Below, one piece after another: positions 1 to 5,820 of a DNA stretch of 6,379 bases. A program made the translations under genes and the position numbers. The notes under the pieces are model-generated. The model was not told where the DNA came from, did no database searches, and worked only from the letters and a program-made list of their open reading frames with translations. The DNA comes from Deltaproteobacteria bacterium (GTDB taxonomy: Bacteria > Desulfobacterota > Desulfobacteria > Desulfobacterales > B30-G6): assembly GCA_019313725.1 (NCBI GenBank), contig JAFDAT010000205.1, forward strand, positions 1 to 6,379, written 5' to 3'. How positions within the stretch are numbered: position 1 is the stretch's first letter; each line of letters starts with the position of its first letter.

Positions 1-1008
1 ATCCCGCCACACCAGGTATTTAGTGTAGTTATCCAATTCAGTTTTGTTCGCCAGGGCTGCGGATATAGTATTGCCACATTGATAATCGGTGATCCCATCG
101 GTGGCCTCGAAACAGAGGGCATCACACCCGCTGCCGAAGCTGACCACCAGCAGTTTATCCCCGGGTTTGGCGGTCTCCAGGGCACCGGCCAGCATCACCA
201 TGGACTGGGCGGTTCCGCTCTGCCCGATCTCTACCTGAAAATTGCTCTGGTCGGCTTCTGCGGAAATACCCAGAACCTTGTTCAGCTTTTTACGGGCGGC
301 AGCATAATGGCAATCGTAGATTACCTTTGAAAAATCCTCGATTTTCATATTCAGTTTTTCCAGCAGGCCCTTGACCGCCTGGGGAATGAACTGGCCGAAG
401 CCCAGGTCCCGGATCCAGCGGTCTTCCCACTGGCGGTCAAAAGTGGCATCCTTGCCCCGGTAGTGGTCCGTAAAATCATAGGACAGGGAAAAGGATCCCT
501 TGAACTCAGCGATCACCGGGTCATTGCCCACAACGAATGCCGCAGCGGCATCGCCGAAAATCAATTCCTGGGGCGAAGCCGGCTTGCCCAGTCGGCTTTC
601 GGCAGCGGTGACCACCACGTTATCCATCCGCCCGGCCTCCACGCTGTCAATGGCAGATAAAAGCGCGCTGGTTCCGGCTTTCAGGCCGCCGGAAAAATCC
701 GCCGTGCGAATGTTGTCACCCAATCCTATGGCCGTCGCCACAATGCCGGCATTTAGCCGTTCCTTGTAAGGCATGGTGGTCGACGCCAGGAAAACGCCCT
801 GTACCCGGGAACGGTCTATGCCGTCGAGCGCATTGAGGCCGGCAGCCACCGCCATGGTGATGCTGTCTTCGTCAAAATTGGCCACCGCCTTTTCTCCCTT
901 GGCATTGGCGATATTCCCCGGATTCATCCAGCCCATGGCCTGATAAACCAGCATCCGGTTCAGACGGAATCGCGGCACGTAGCCGCCATATGAACAAATC
1001 CCCGGCAT
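1..1008 (-). CDS. HMG-CoA synthase-like / KAS III-like thiolase-superfamily protein, 3' end outside window
   Basis: An open frame of 336 codons runs from ATG 1008 to the window edge without a stop. The start follows a very strong Shine-Dalgarno (GGAGGAGG at 1020-1013). The fold is that of the archaeal-type HMG-CoA synthase/KAS III family: an N-terminal SYGGYVPRFRL segment (6-16), STTMPY (76-81), FSGGLKAGTSAL (105-116), IFGDAAAAFVVG (150-161), a conserved-looking His (DCH, 232-234), IGQSGTAQS (261-269), and PGDKLLVVSFGSG (282-294). In canonical members the segment at 105-116 carries the catalytic Cys, but here that position is Leu109 (CTG). The catalytic Glu position is Thr77; His234 is kept. 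Ordinary condensation through an acyl-Cys intermediate is therefore doubtful. The visible end (YTKYLVWRD) matches the point where stand-alone members finish and where related proteins continue into a C-terminal zinc-ribbon/OB-fold (DUF35) domain; which applies here is off-window. Last visible gene of the TetR-led operon, 44 nt after dehydrogenase A. The fold is secure; the reaction is unknown. Confidence 0.85.
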   Translation of the reverse strand, partial: MPGICSYGGYVPRFRLNRMLVYQAMGWMNPGNIANAKGEKAVANFDEDSITMAVAAGLNALDGIDRSRVQGVFLASTTMPYKERLNAGIVATAIGLGDNIRTADFSGGLKAGTSALLSAIDSVEAGRMDNVVVTAAESRLGKPASPQELIFGDAAAAFVVGNDPVIAEFKGSFSLSYDFTDHYRGKDATFDRQWEDRWIRDLGFGQFIPQAVKGLLEKLNMKIEDFSKVIYDCHYAAARKKLNKVLGISAEADQSNFQVEIGQSGTAQSMVMLAGALETAKPGDKLLVVSFGSGCDALCFEATDGITDYQCGNTISAALANKTELDNYTKYLVWRD

Positions 1009-1012
1009 TGTT

Positions 1013-1020
1013 CCTCCTCC
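1013..1020 (-). promoter_or_regulatory. Strong ribosome binding site of the HMG-CoA synthase-like gene
   Basis: GGAGGAGG lies 4 nt before the ATG at 1008, or 7 nt counted from its first GGAGG. It fixes the start of the gene that leaves the window on the left. It is far stronger than the site of the preceding dehydrogenase A gene, so this protein is probably translated independently of its upstream neighbour. Confidence 0.8.
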
Positions 1021-1052
1021 TTTACTTATGTTATGTTTTACTAAAAAAGTGC

Positions 1053-2210
1053 TTATAACGTTTCGCTTGAATGATTCAAACTCTTGGCGATGATCCCTTT
1101 CATAATTTCGTTGGTCCCTGCAAATATGGACATCACCCGGACATCCCGCCATTCCCGTGCCAGCGGGCAGCCTTCATCTATTGCTTCCCTGCCGATGATA
1201 TCCAAACACCGGTCCGTCACCTGGTTGACCATGTCCGATGTCTGATATTTAGCCATGGAGGTTTCCACCACCACGTTTTTCTTCTCCATGTGTTCCGCCA
1301 CCAGATTTTCGACAAAAGCGCGTGACATTTTCACTTGGGTGGCCATCTCCGCCAGGGCAAACTGGACCGACTGGCTATCGAACAACCGCGTCCCGCTAAC
1401 CCGGGCCTCATGGCAGTAATCAATGGTCCACTGGAGCACATGCTCGGCACGCGCCAGCCCCCACACCGAGCAGACCAGTCTTTCCTGCTGGAGCTTCTGC
1501 ATGAGCATCACAAACCCCTCACCCTTTTCACCCAGCCGGTTGGTGACGGGAATACGGCAGTTGGTAAAAAAAAGCTCGGTCGTGTCCTGGCTGTGCATGC
1601 CCAGTTTTTCGAGCGTGTTCCCTTTTTTGAATCCAGGCGTTCCGTCATCAACCAGGTATAGCGAGATGGCTTTGTGCGGATTTTCAATGGAAGGGTCTTT
1701 GGCGGCCATAACCACAAGGTCGCAGTTGACGCCGTTGGAGATAAAAATTTTTGACCCGTTGATAACGAACTTGTCGCCATCCTGGACAGCGGTAGTGGTC
1801 ATGGACGCCAGGTCGCTGCCTGCATCCGGTTCACTCATGGCCACAGCAGTAATGGTGTCTCCGCTGACACAGCCCGGCAGGTGCCGTTGTTTCTGTTCTT
1901 CAGACCCGTAGCTTTCAATATAGGGCACCACGATATCACTGTGCAGCAGAGTCATAAAGCCGCTCTGGTGGGTTTTGGCCATCTCTTCGATGCAGATCGC
2001 CGAGTACCGAAAATCTCCGCCCATGCCTCCGTACACCTTTGAAACGGCTGTACATAAGAATCCGTTTTGCCCCATTTTTTTCCACGCCTCTTTGGGGACG
2101 ATATGTTCCATTTCCCACTGTTCCACCTTGGGCAGAATGTGACTTTCGATATAGACCCGCAGCCGTTGCCGAAAAGCCTTATGTTCATCCGAGTAGTTCA
2201 AAATGTTCAT
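1053..2210 (-). CDS. Acyl-CoA dehydrogenase 'A' (LCAD/isovaleryl-CoA dehydrogenase-like active site)
   Basis: A 385-residue flavoprotein of normal family length, expected to form the alpha,beta double bond of an acyl-CoA and pass electrons to ETF. The N-terminal helical domain covers roughly 1-118. The middle beta domain has a canonical first signature (AMSEPDAGSD, 124-133) and the flavin-contacting KIFISNG (154-160). The C-terminal helical domain ends in SIFAGTNEIMK (361-371). Ala364 occupies the position of the catalytic Glu of medium-chain enzymes, while LQQERL (240-245) places Glu243 where long-chain and isovaleryl-CoA dehydrogenases keep their base. Residues that normally complete the partner's FAD site are degenerate: R-x-x-F-G reads RVSG (270-273) and the Q..GG motif reads DIIGR (337-341). 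Its ATG overlaps the stop of dehydrogenase B by 4 nt (ATGA). The own Shine-Dalgarno is weak, so translational coupling is likely. Family certain; chain length and substrate unknown. Confidence 0.95.
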   Translation of the reverse strand: MNILNYSDEHKAFRQRLRVYIESHILPKVEQWEMEHIVPKEAWKKMGQNGFLCTAVSKVYGGMGGDFRYSAICIEEMAKTHQSGFMTLLHSDIVVPYIESYGSEEQKQRHLPGCVSGDTITAVAMSEPDAGSDLASMTTTAVQDGDKFVINGSKIFISNGVNCDLVVMAAKDPSIENPHKAISLYLVDDGTPGFKKGNTLEKLGMHSQDTTELFFTNCRIPVTNRLGEKGEGFVMLMQKLQQERLVCSVWGLARAEHVLQWTIDYCHEARVSGTRLFDSQSVQFALAEMATQVKMSRAFVENLVAEHMEKKNVVVETSMAKYQTSDMVNQVTDRCLDIIGREAIDEGCPLAREWRDVRVMSIFAGTNEIMKGIIAKSLNHSSETL

Positions 2211-3358
2211 TTGATTCGTCCCATAACCCCCGTTGCCACAGCATCTTTCAACCCTATGGGGTTGTCCTCGAACAGCATCAAAGCCTTGGCATCACGGTAG
2301 CATCGTTCGACTTCATATTCGGTCATGTAGCCGTAACCACCCAAAAGCTGAATGGCCTCACTGCTGACATCCAATGCGGTACGACAGGCCGACAGTTTTG
2401 CCATGGCGGCCATGGCCTGATTTTTCTTGCGCCGGTCGAGCTGCCAGGCCGCACTGTAGGTCATCAGGGCAGCCTGCTCTATGGAAAGCGCCATCTCCGC
2501 CAGCTTGTGCCGGGTGATTTGAAATTGTCCGATCTTCTTACCGAACTGTTCCCGCTGCTTGACATAATCCAGGGCTCTTGCGTATGCACCCCGTGCCGTG
2601 CCCGTTGCCATGGCGGCAACCAGAATGAGGTTCTGATCGTTCAACGCCAGGGCCTGCTTTACCCCCTTGCCCGGCTTGCCCACAAGATGGGATTCTGGAA
2701 CACGTACGTCCTGGAAACGGATATCCGTCGTGGCCACCATGCGCATTCCCAGCTTGTCCTGATTATTTTCTACGGTAATACCGTCGCGTTCCGCCTCCAC
2801 CAGGATGATACTAAAGCCGTCTGGCGACGCACTCTTCGGGTCGGTTTTGCAGAGCACACAATAGAAGCCGGCCGCCCCACCGTTGAGGACACCTGTTTTC
2901 CAGCCGTCGATCACCCATCGGCCGCCATCCCTGACAGCTGTCGTACTGGTACCGGTCAAATCGTATCCTTCACCCGGCTCAAAAAATGCAGACCCGGAGA
3001 CCATATCCCCATTGGCGACCTTGGGAAGAAACTCGCTTTTCAAATCATCCGTACCATAGTGCAGCAAATATTCGGAAGCAGACCCGGAAAGCATCAGAGC
3101 GATACCGAGGGAAGAGTCCTTGCTGCAGAACGCCTCGGCAGCCAGGACATTTTCGAACATGCCCAGTCCTCCGCCTTCATAGGCCTCGGGCCAATGCATC
3201 CCGATAAAGCCTAGATCAGCAGCCTTTATCCGGATATCTTCAGGAAAAGATTGCTGTTTCTCCATTTCCAGGACAAGATCTTTGTCGAATTCCCCTTTGG
3301 CAAATTCCCGTGCCGCCTTCTGAATCTCTTTCTGGGATTTGGTTAACTGAAATTCCAT
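2207..3358 (-). CDS. Acyl-CoA dehydrogenase 'B' (divergent flavin-side motifs)
   Basis: A 383-residue acyl-CoA dehydrogenase family protein. The C-terminal half is well conserved: QREQFGKKIGQFQ (268-280) contains the R-x-x-F-G motif that grips FAD of the neighbouring subunit, and IQLLGGYGYMTEYEVER (336-352) with CYRDAK (353-358) is the classical second signature. The beta domain is odd. The usual TEP-x-AGSD signature reads FFEPGEGYD (125-133), and the W/F-I-T/S-N-G flavin contact reads GVLNG (156-160), so both flavin-contacting side chains are lost. Glu364 sits at the medium-chain catalytic-base position, but the loop is FEDNPIG instead of YEGTNQI. The ATG at 3358 follows an AGAGGAG site at short spacing, 34 nt after the TetR stop. 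The gene overlaps dehydrogenase A, and this fixed 1:1 pairing suggests a heteromer. Not assigned to a named subfamily. Confidence 0.93.
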   Translation of the reverse strand: MEFQLTKSQKEIQKAAREFAKGEFDKDLVLEMEKQQSFPEDIRIKAADLGFIGMHWPEAYEGGGLGMFENVLAAEAFCSKDSSLGIALMLSGSASEYLLHYGTDDLKSEFLPKVANGDMVSGSAFFEPGEGYDLTGTSTTAVRDGGRWVIDGWKTGVLNGGAAGFYCVLCKTDPKSASPDGFSIILVEAERDGITVENNQDKLGMRMVATTDIRFQDVRVPESHLVGKPGKGVKQALALNDQNLILVAAMATGTARGAYARALDYVKQREQFGKKIGQFQITRHKLAEMALSIEQAALMTYSAAWQLDRRKKNQAMAAMAKLSACRTALDVSSEAIQLLGGYGYMTEYEVERCYRDAKALMLFEDNPIGLKDAVATGVMGRIK

Positions 3359-3392
3359 TTTCTCCTCTTCGCATGATGATGGAAGGGTCTTT

Positions 3393-4043
3393 TTAAACCC
3401 CCCTGCCGGTTTTTGGAACGGCTTCTATGCCCTTGAACAGCAGATCGCACAGTTGACCGGCGGTGGCTGCAACCGAAATTTCATGGCTGAAAATCACAGC
3501 GGAAATACAGAAGTGTTCGATGCCCCCGAGAATCAGATCACGGATTCTGAAAGGAGGGATGTCCCCCCGGATCTCCCCTGAAGCGACACCTTCCCTGACG
3601 ATTTCGGTTACCATTTTCCCGTAATTTTTCACCAGCCTGTAGGTTGCACTTTCGAAATAGCCCGGATAGTTTCTTACTTCCAGAAGCAGAATCTTGGCAA
3701 ATACCCGGTTGCTATCGTACATGCGGATGTGGGCTCTCACCAGGCATCTGAGTTTGTCCAAAGCCCCGGGAGCCGCTTTGAATTCATTTTGTATCTCCGA
3801 GTGAAACTCAAGCAGATAATCGTACAGCACCTGGTGCAGCAACCCTCTCTTATCTTTGAAATACCGGTAAATGAGGGCTTCGTTAGCACCTGCGGTTCTG
3901 GAAATTTCAGCCGTGGTGATAGAATTGAAGTCCTTGGTGCGCAAAAGTTGGCGCATGGCCGCTGCCAACTTGAGTCTGGCCGGTGGCAGATTTGATTTGC
4001 CGGTGCTACCGGAGGCACCCTTTTTGGTGGTGGTACTGCCCAT
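3393..4043 (-). CDS. TetR/AcrR-family transcriptional regulator
   Basis: A 216-residue one-component repressor type. After a 20-residue Ser/Thr/Lys/Gly-rich tail comes the TetR DNA-binding domain (about 22-70), with helix-turn-helix residues SITTAEISRTAGANEALIYR (41-60) and the typical YFKDKRGLL ending (61-69). The rest is a helical ligand and dimerisation domain (about 75-210) with EGVASGEIRGD (151-161). ATG 4043 is chosen because AGGGGAG lies 6 nt before it; a TTG seven codons upstream (4064) is in frame but would overlap that ribosome site. The gene heads an apparent operon with the two dehydrogenases and the HMG-CoA-synthase-like gene. A perfect palindrome in its promoter suggests autoregulation with release by an acyl-CoA-type ligand. 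The ligand is inferred from context only. Confidence 0.93.
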   Translation of the reverse strand: MGSTTTKKGASGSTGKSNLPPARLKLAAAMRQLLRTKDFNSITTAEISRTAGANEALIYRYFKDKRGLLHQVLYDYLLEFHSEIQNEFKAAPGALDKLRCLVRAHIRMYDSNRVFAKILLLEVRNYPGYFESATYRLVKNYGKMVTEIVREGVASGEIRGDIPPFRIRDLILGGIEHFCISAVIFSHEISVAATAGQLCDLLFKGIEAVPKTGRGV

Positions 4044-4049
4044 GAATGA

Positions 4050-4056
4050 CTCCCCT
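4050..4056 (-). promoter_or_regulatory. Ribosome binding site deciding the TetR start
   Basis: AGGGGAG is followed by 6 nt and the ATG at 4043. The longer in-frame option begins with TTG at 4064, upstream of this site, and has no comparable purine run before it. The shorter 216-residue protein is therefore preferred. Confidence 0.75.
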
Positions 4057-4128
4057 CTGTACAAATCACGTCTTGTGGCCTGGGTCCGCCTTCCTGATTT
4101 GAGCGTTTTTACATAGAGCTATACGATA

Positions 4129-4149
4129 CATGTAAGTAATACTTACATG
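4129..4149. promoter_or_regulatory. Perfect 21-bp palindrome, probable TetR operator
   Basis: Two exact 10-bp arms surround a single central A: the left arm is CATGTAAGTA (4129-4138) and the right arm (4140-4149) is its exact reverse complement. It lies 86 nt before the TetR ATG and begins 7 nt downstream of a TTGACA box on the minus strand, so a bound dimer would cover the spacer and -10 region. Size, symmetry and position are typical of TetR-family operators. It is the only perfect palindrome of this size noticed in the window. Binding by the adjacent regulator is inferred. Confidence 0.75.
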
Positions 4150-4156
4150 CGGTATA

Positions 4157-4162
4157 TGTCAA
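4157..4162 (-). promoter_or_regulatory. -35 box of the TetR-dehydrogenase operon promoter
   Basis: TTGACA matches the sigma-70 -35 consensus on the minus strand, about 115 nt before the TetR start. The matching -10 is not clear: TATTAC at 15-nt spacing and ATTACT at 16-nt spacing both fall inside the palindrome. The layout, with the operator between -35 and -10, implies repression by blocking polymerase. Confidence 0.5.
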
Positions 4163-4211
4163 ACCCTTTTTTACGGAACCGGGGCATCCCTGTTTTTTCA
4201 TGATATAATTG

Positions 4212-4235
4212 TAGTTTACGCCAACGTAACAACTA
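4212..4235. terminator. Imperfect hairpin just after the histidine phosphatase stop (weak terminator candidate)
   Basis: TAGT+TTACG (4212-4220) pairs with CGTAA+ACTA (4225-4229, 4232-4235) around a CCAA loop, with a two-base bulge (4230-4231). This gives nine base pairs starting 6 nt past the phosphatase stop. Read on the minus strand the stem is not followed by a U-run, so it is not a standard intrinsic terminator. It may only be a 3'-end stem, and read-through into the TetR operon remains possible. Confidence 0.25.
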
Positions 4236-4241
4236 TGGGGT

Positions 4242-4790
4242 TTATCCCACTGTCACGGCAGCCTCTCTTCCTTTGCCAAGGAGCATGAGGGATGTCCCAT
4301 TAACGGTCAGAGAGGTGATGGAGGTATTATCAGGCAAAAAAACCAATACGTTATTGTCACGAACGGCTTTTCCAACAAGGGCATTGATAGCGATGAAATG
4401 CGTAAAAACGACGGTGTCCACGGGCAGGGAACAGGCGGCTAAGATCAGGTTTTCCCTCCAGGCCTGTAACTCGCCGCTCAATTCATCCCAATTCTTCGAT
4501 AACACCGCTTTGATCCACGCTTTCCTGCTGGAAGGGATATTGGCGGGTGTGGGAATTTCCGTAAACCGAGAATCGATTACAGGAATGCAGTTCCAGGTTT
4601 TCGCTAAAGGTTCTGCGGTCTCTCTGGCCCGGGCCATGGGGCTGCTGACAATGGGCATGGGTTGCATTTCACCCAGGGTTTTCAGTATTCCAGCAGCCTG
4701 TTTTTTGCCCGTGCCATCAAGCCCCGGGTCAACGGACTCGCCCCACCCTGCGGCGGCCCTGCCATGGCGGATCAGATAGATAGTTGGCAT
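4242..4790 (-). CDS. Histidine phosphatase (phosphoglycerate mutase/SixA-like superfamily)
   Basis: A 182-residue single-domain protein, within the range of small bacterial histidine phosphatases. It begins with the phosphohistidine motif LIRHGR (6-11, nucleophile His9). It continues with LDGTGKKQA (24-32), the SSPMARARETA block (49-59, phosphate-binding Arg54), Glu78 as possible acid/base in FTEIP, and a second active-site His131 in FTHFIAINALVG (129-140). All expected catalytic groups are present, so a phosphomonoester or phosphohistidine phosphatase activity is likely; the substrate cannot be told. It lies 51 nt after the SDR stop on the same strand and is probably co-transcribed with it. 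No clear Shine-Dalgarno precedes ATG 4790. A role in the acyl-CoA pathway is suggested only by location. Confidence 0.9.
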   Translation of the reverse strand: MPTIYLIRHGRAAAGWGESVDPGLDGTGKKQAAGILKTLGEMQPMPIVSSPMARARETAEPLAKTWNCIPVIDSRFTEIPTPANIPSSRKAWIKAVLSKNWDELSGELQAWRENLILAACSLPVDTVVFTHFIAINALVGKAVRDNNVLVFLPDNTSITSLTVNGTSLMLLGKGREAAVTVG

Positions 4791-4841
4791 AATATCAAAT
4801 CATTATCCATACTTTGGTATGCTATTTATGTAACCACGGGG

Positions 4842-5648
4842 TTAGCTGTCCTTCGAATTGTTCAACGATGATGGGAAAATAGCTTCCCGGAAGCGGACCA
4901 TGCCGTTGATCCAGCGGTCATAATCTGAAGATTTACGCGCATAATAGGTTTTTACCTCCGGATGCGGAAGGATTAGAAAGGATTCTTCGGCAAGGCCCTG
5001 AATCACGCTTTCAGCCACATCCGCGGGCTCTAAAATGCCGTCCACGCTGGCCGAACCTTCCTCGGCCCCGGCAACCATCTGTGTCCTGACAGCCTGCGGA
5101 CAAACCACCGACACCTTGATGCCGTCATTTCCATGCGTAATCGCCAGGGCCTCGGCAAATCCGACGGCAGCGTGCTTGGTAACGGAATATGGCGCGCTCC
5201 CGATCTGGTTGAGAAGGCCGGCCGCAGAAGCGACATTCAACAGGTACCCCCCACCCCGTTCGATCATACCGGGCAGCACGGCTCTTGCAGCATAAACATG
5301 GGCCATCACATGGACCTCCCAGGATTTCTGCCAGACTTCATTGGGGCTTGAAGCCGCTGTCCAACCGGGGCCATCATCAGAAATAATGCCTGCATTGGAA
5401 CAGAAAAGATTAATGGGACCAAACTGAGATTCGGTCTGCTTCACCACATCGACAATGTCCGATTCAACGGTTACATCCGCCCTGATACCCAGAGAGCCCA
5501 GTTCATCGGCAACCGTTTTCACCCGATGCGCATCGATGTCCGTCACCACGACAGCGCGGGCTTCCTCCTTTACAAATCGACGACACAAAGCCTCGCCAAT
5601 ACCGTTCGCACCGCCCGTAACCACAATGACTTTATCTTTTACATGCAT
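4842..5648 (-). CDS. Classical short-chain dehydrogenase/reductase (SDR)
   Basis: A 268-residue Rossmann-fold oxidoreductase acting on an alcohol/ketone pair with a nicotinamide cofactor. The glycine-rich motif is TGGANGIG (11-18). Asp37 at the end of the second strand (VVVTDID) favours NAD(H) over NADP(H). SNAGI (84-88), catalytic Ser141 (NVASAAG), Tyr154 and Lys158 (PYSVTKHA) follow at canonical spacing. CPQAVRTQM (183-191) is the usual P-x-x-x-T segment after strand 6. The Asn of the catalytic tetrad is replaced: where VNV is expected, the sequence is VHV, giving His113. Start: ATG 5648 is preferred because AGGAAGGTGA lies just before it; the in-frame GTG at 5657 falls inside that purine run. 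The substrate may be a hydroxyacyl-CoA or cyclic alcohol intermediate of the neighbouring pathway, by context only. Confidence 0.92.
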   Translation of the reverse strand: MHVKDKVIVVTGGANGIGEALCRRFVKEEARAVVVTDIDAHRVKTVADELGSLGIRADVTVESDIVDVVKQTESQFGPINLFCSNAGIISDDGPGWTAASSPNEVWQKSWEVHVMAHVYAARAVLPGMIERGGGYLLNVASAAGLLNQIGSAPYSVTKHAAVGFAEALAITHGNDGIKVSVVCPQAVRTQMVAGAEEGSASVDGILEPADVAESVIQGLAEESFLILPHPEVKTYYARKSSDYDRWINGMVRFREAIFPSSLNNSKDS

Positions 5649-5654
5649 AAATTT

Positions 5655-5664
5655 CACCTTCCTC
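5655..5664 (-). promoter_or_regulatory. Ribosome binding site deciding the SDR start
   Basis: On the minus strand GAGGAAGGTG (5664-5655) stands 6 nt before ATG 5648 and resembles the complement of the 16S 3' end. The alternative GTG start (5657-5655) is the last part of this element, so initiation there would need a separate site that is not seen. Confidence 0.65.
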
Positions 5665-5718
5665 GCAATTTTTCATGTACCGATATGCATAACCGGGTAG
5701 GCCGCATTCAACGACACG

Positions 5719-5747
5719 ATTATAACTGCCGACCGCAACCATGCCGA
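5719..5747 (-). promoter_or_regulatory. Likely sigma-70 promoter of the SDR-phosphatase pair
   Basis: A perfect TATAAT (5724-5719) is preceded, with exactly 17 nt spacing, by TCGGCA (5747-5742), which matches four of six bases of the -35 consensus. Transcription would start near 5712, leaving a leader of about 64 nt before ATG 5648. No palindromic operator is evident over this promoter. Confidence 0.5.
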
Positions 5748-5775
5748 TGCCGCCAATGGTTTACATAATCATGGT

Positions 5776-5804
5776 TTGACATATCATTCTCATTTCGTTA
5801 TTCA
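5776..5804 (+). promoter_or_regulatory. Possible plus-strand promoter (TTGACA, weak -10)
   Basis: TTGACA (5776-5781) is followed after 17 nt by TATTCA (5799-5804), a three-of-six -10 match. If used, the transcript to the gene at 6017 would carry a leader of about 200 nt and would include the CRP-type site. The perfect -35 and weak -10 make this a modest candidate. Confidence 0.3.
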
Positions 5805-5820
5805 TTTCAGCAGTTGCCCG

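Noticed and set aside
79..769. Several plus-strand frames of 65-89 codons within the first kilobase
   Set aside because: All lie antisense to the continuous 336-codon HMG-CoA-synthase-like frame.
2039..3214. 391-codon open frame on the plus strand, opposite both dehydrogenases
   Set aside because: It is exactly antisense to two unmistakable acyl-CoA dehydrogenases, has low-complexity shadow-like composition with no recognisable motif, and no ribosome site was seen. It reflects the codon bias of the opposite strand.
4044..4064. TTG start extending TetR by seven residues
   Set aside because: The ribosome site AGGGGAG lies inside this extension and serves the ATG at 4043.
4182..4198. GGGGCATCCC followed by TGTTTTTT on the plus strand as an intrinsic terminator
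   Set aside because: The stem is only three base pairs and no plus-strand gene lies upstream to be terminated.
4273..4779. 168-codon plus-strand frame opposite the histidine phosphatase
   Set aside because: The minus strand has RHG and all active-site motifs; the plus frame has no family features.
4807..4822. CATAC-TTTG-GTATG inverted repeat between SDR and phosphatase as an operator
   Set aside because: The arms are only 5 bp and AT-rich, and no convincing promoter with good spacing surrounds it; chance is a sufficient explanation.
5649..5657. GTG start extending the SDR by three residues
   Set aside because: The GTG is part of the purine-rich ribosome site that serves ATG 5648.
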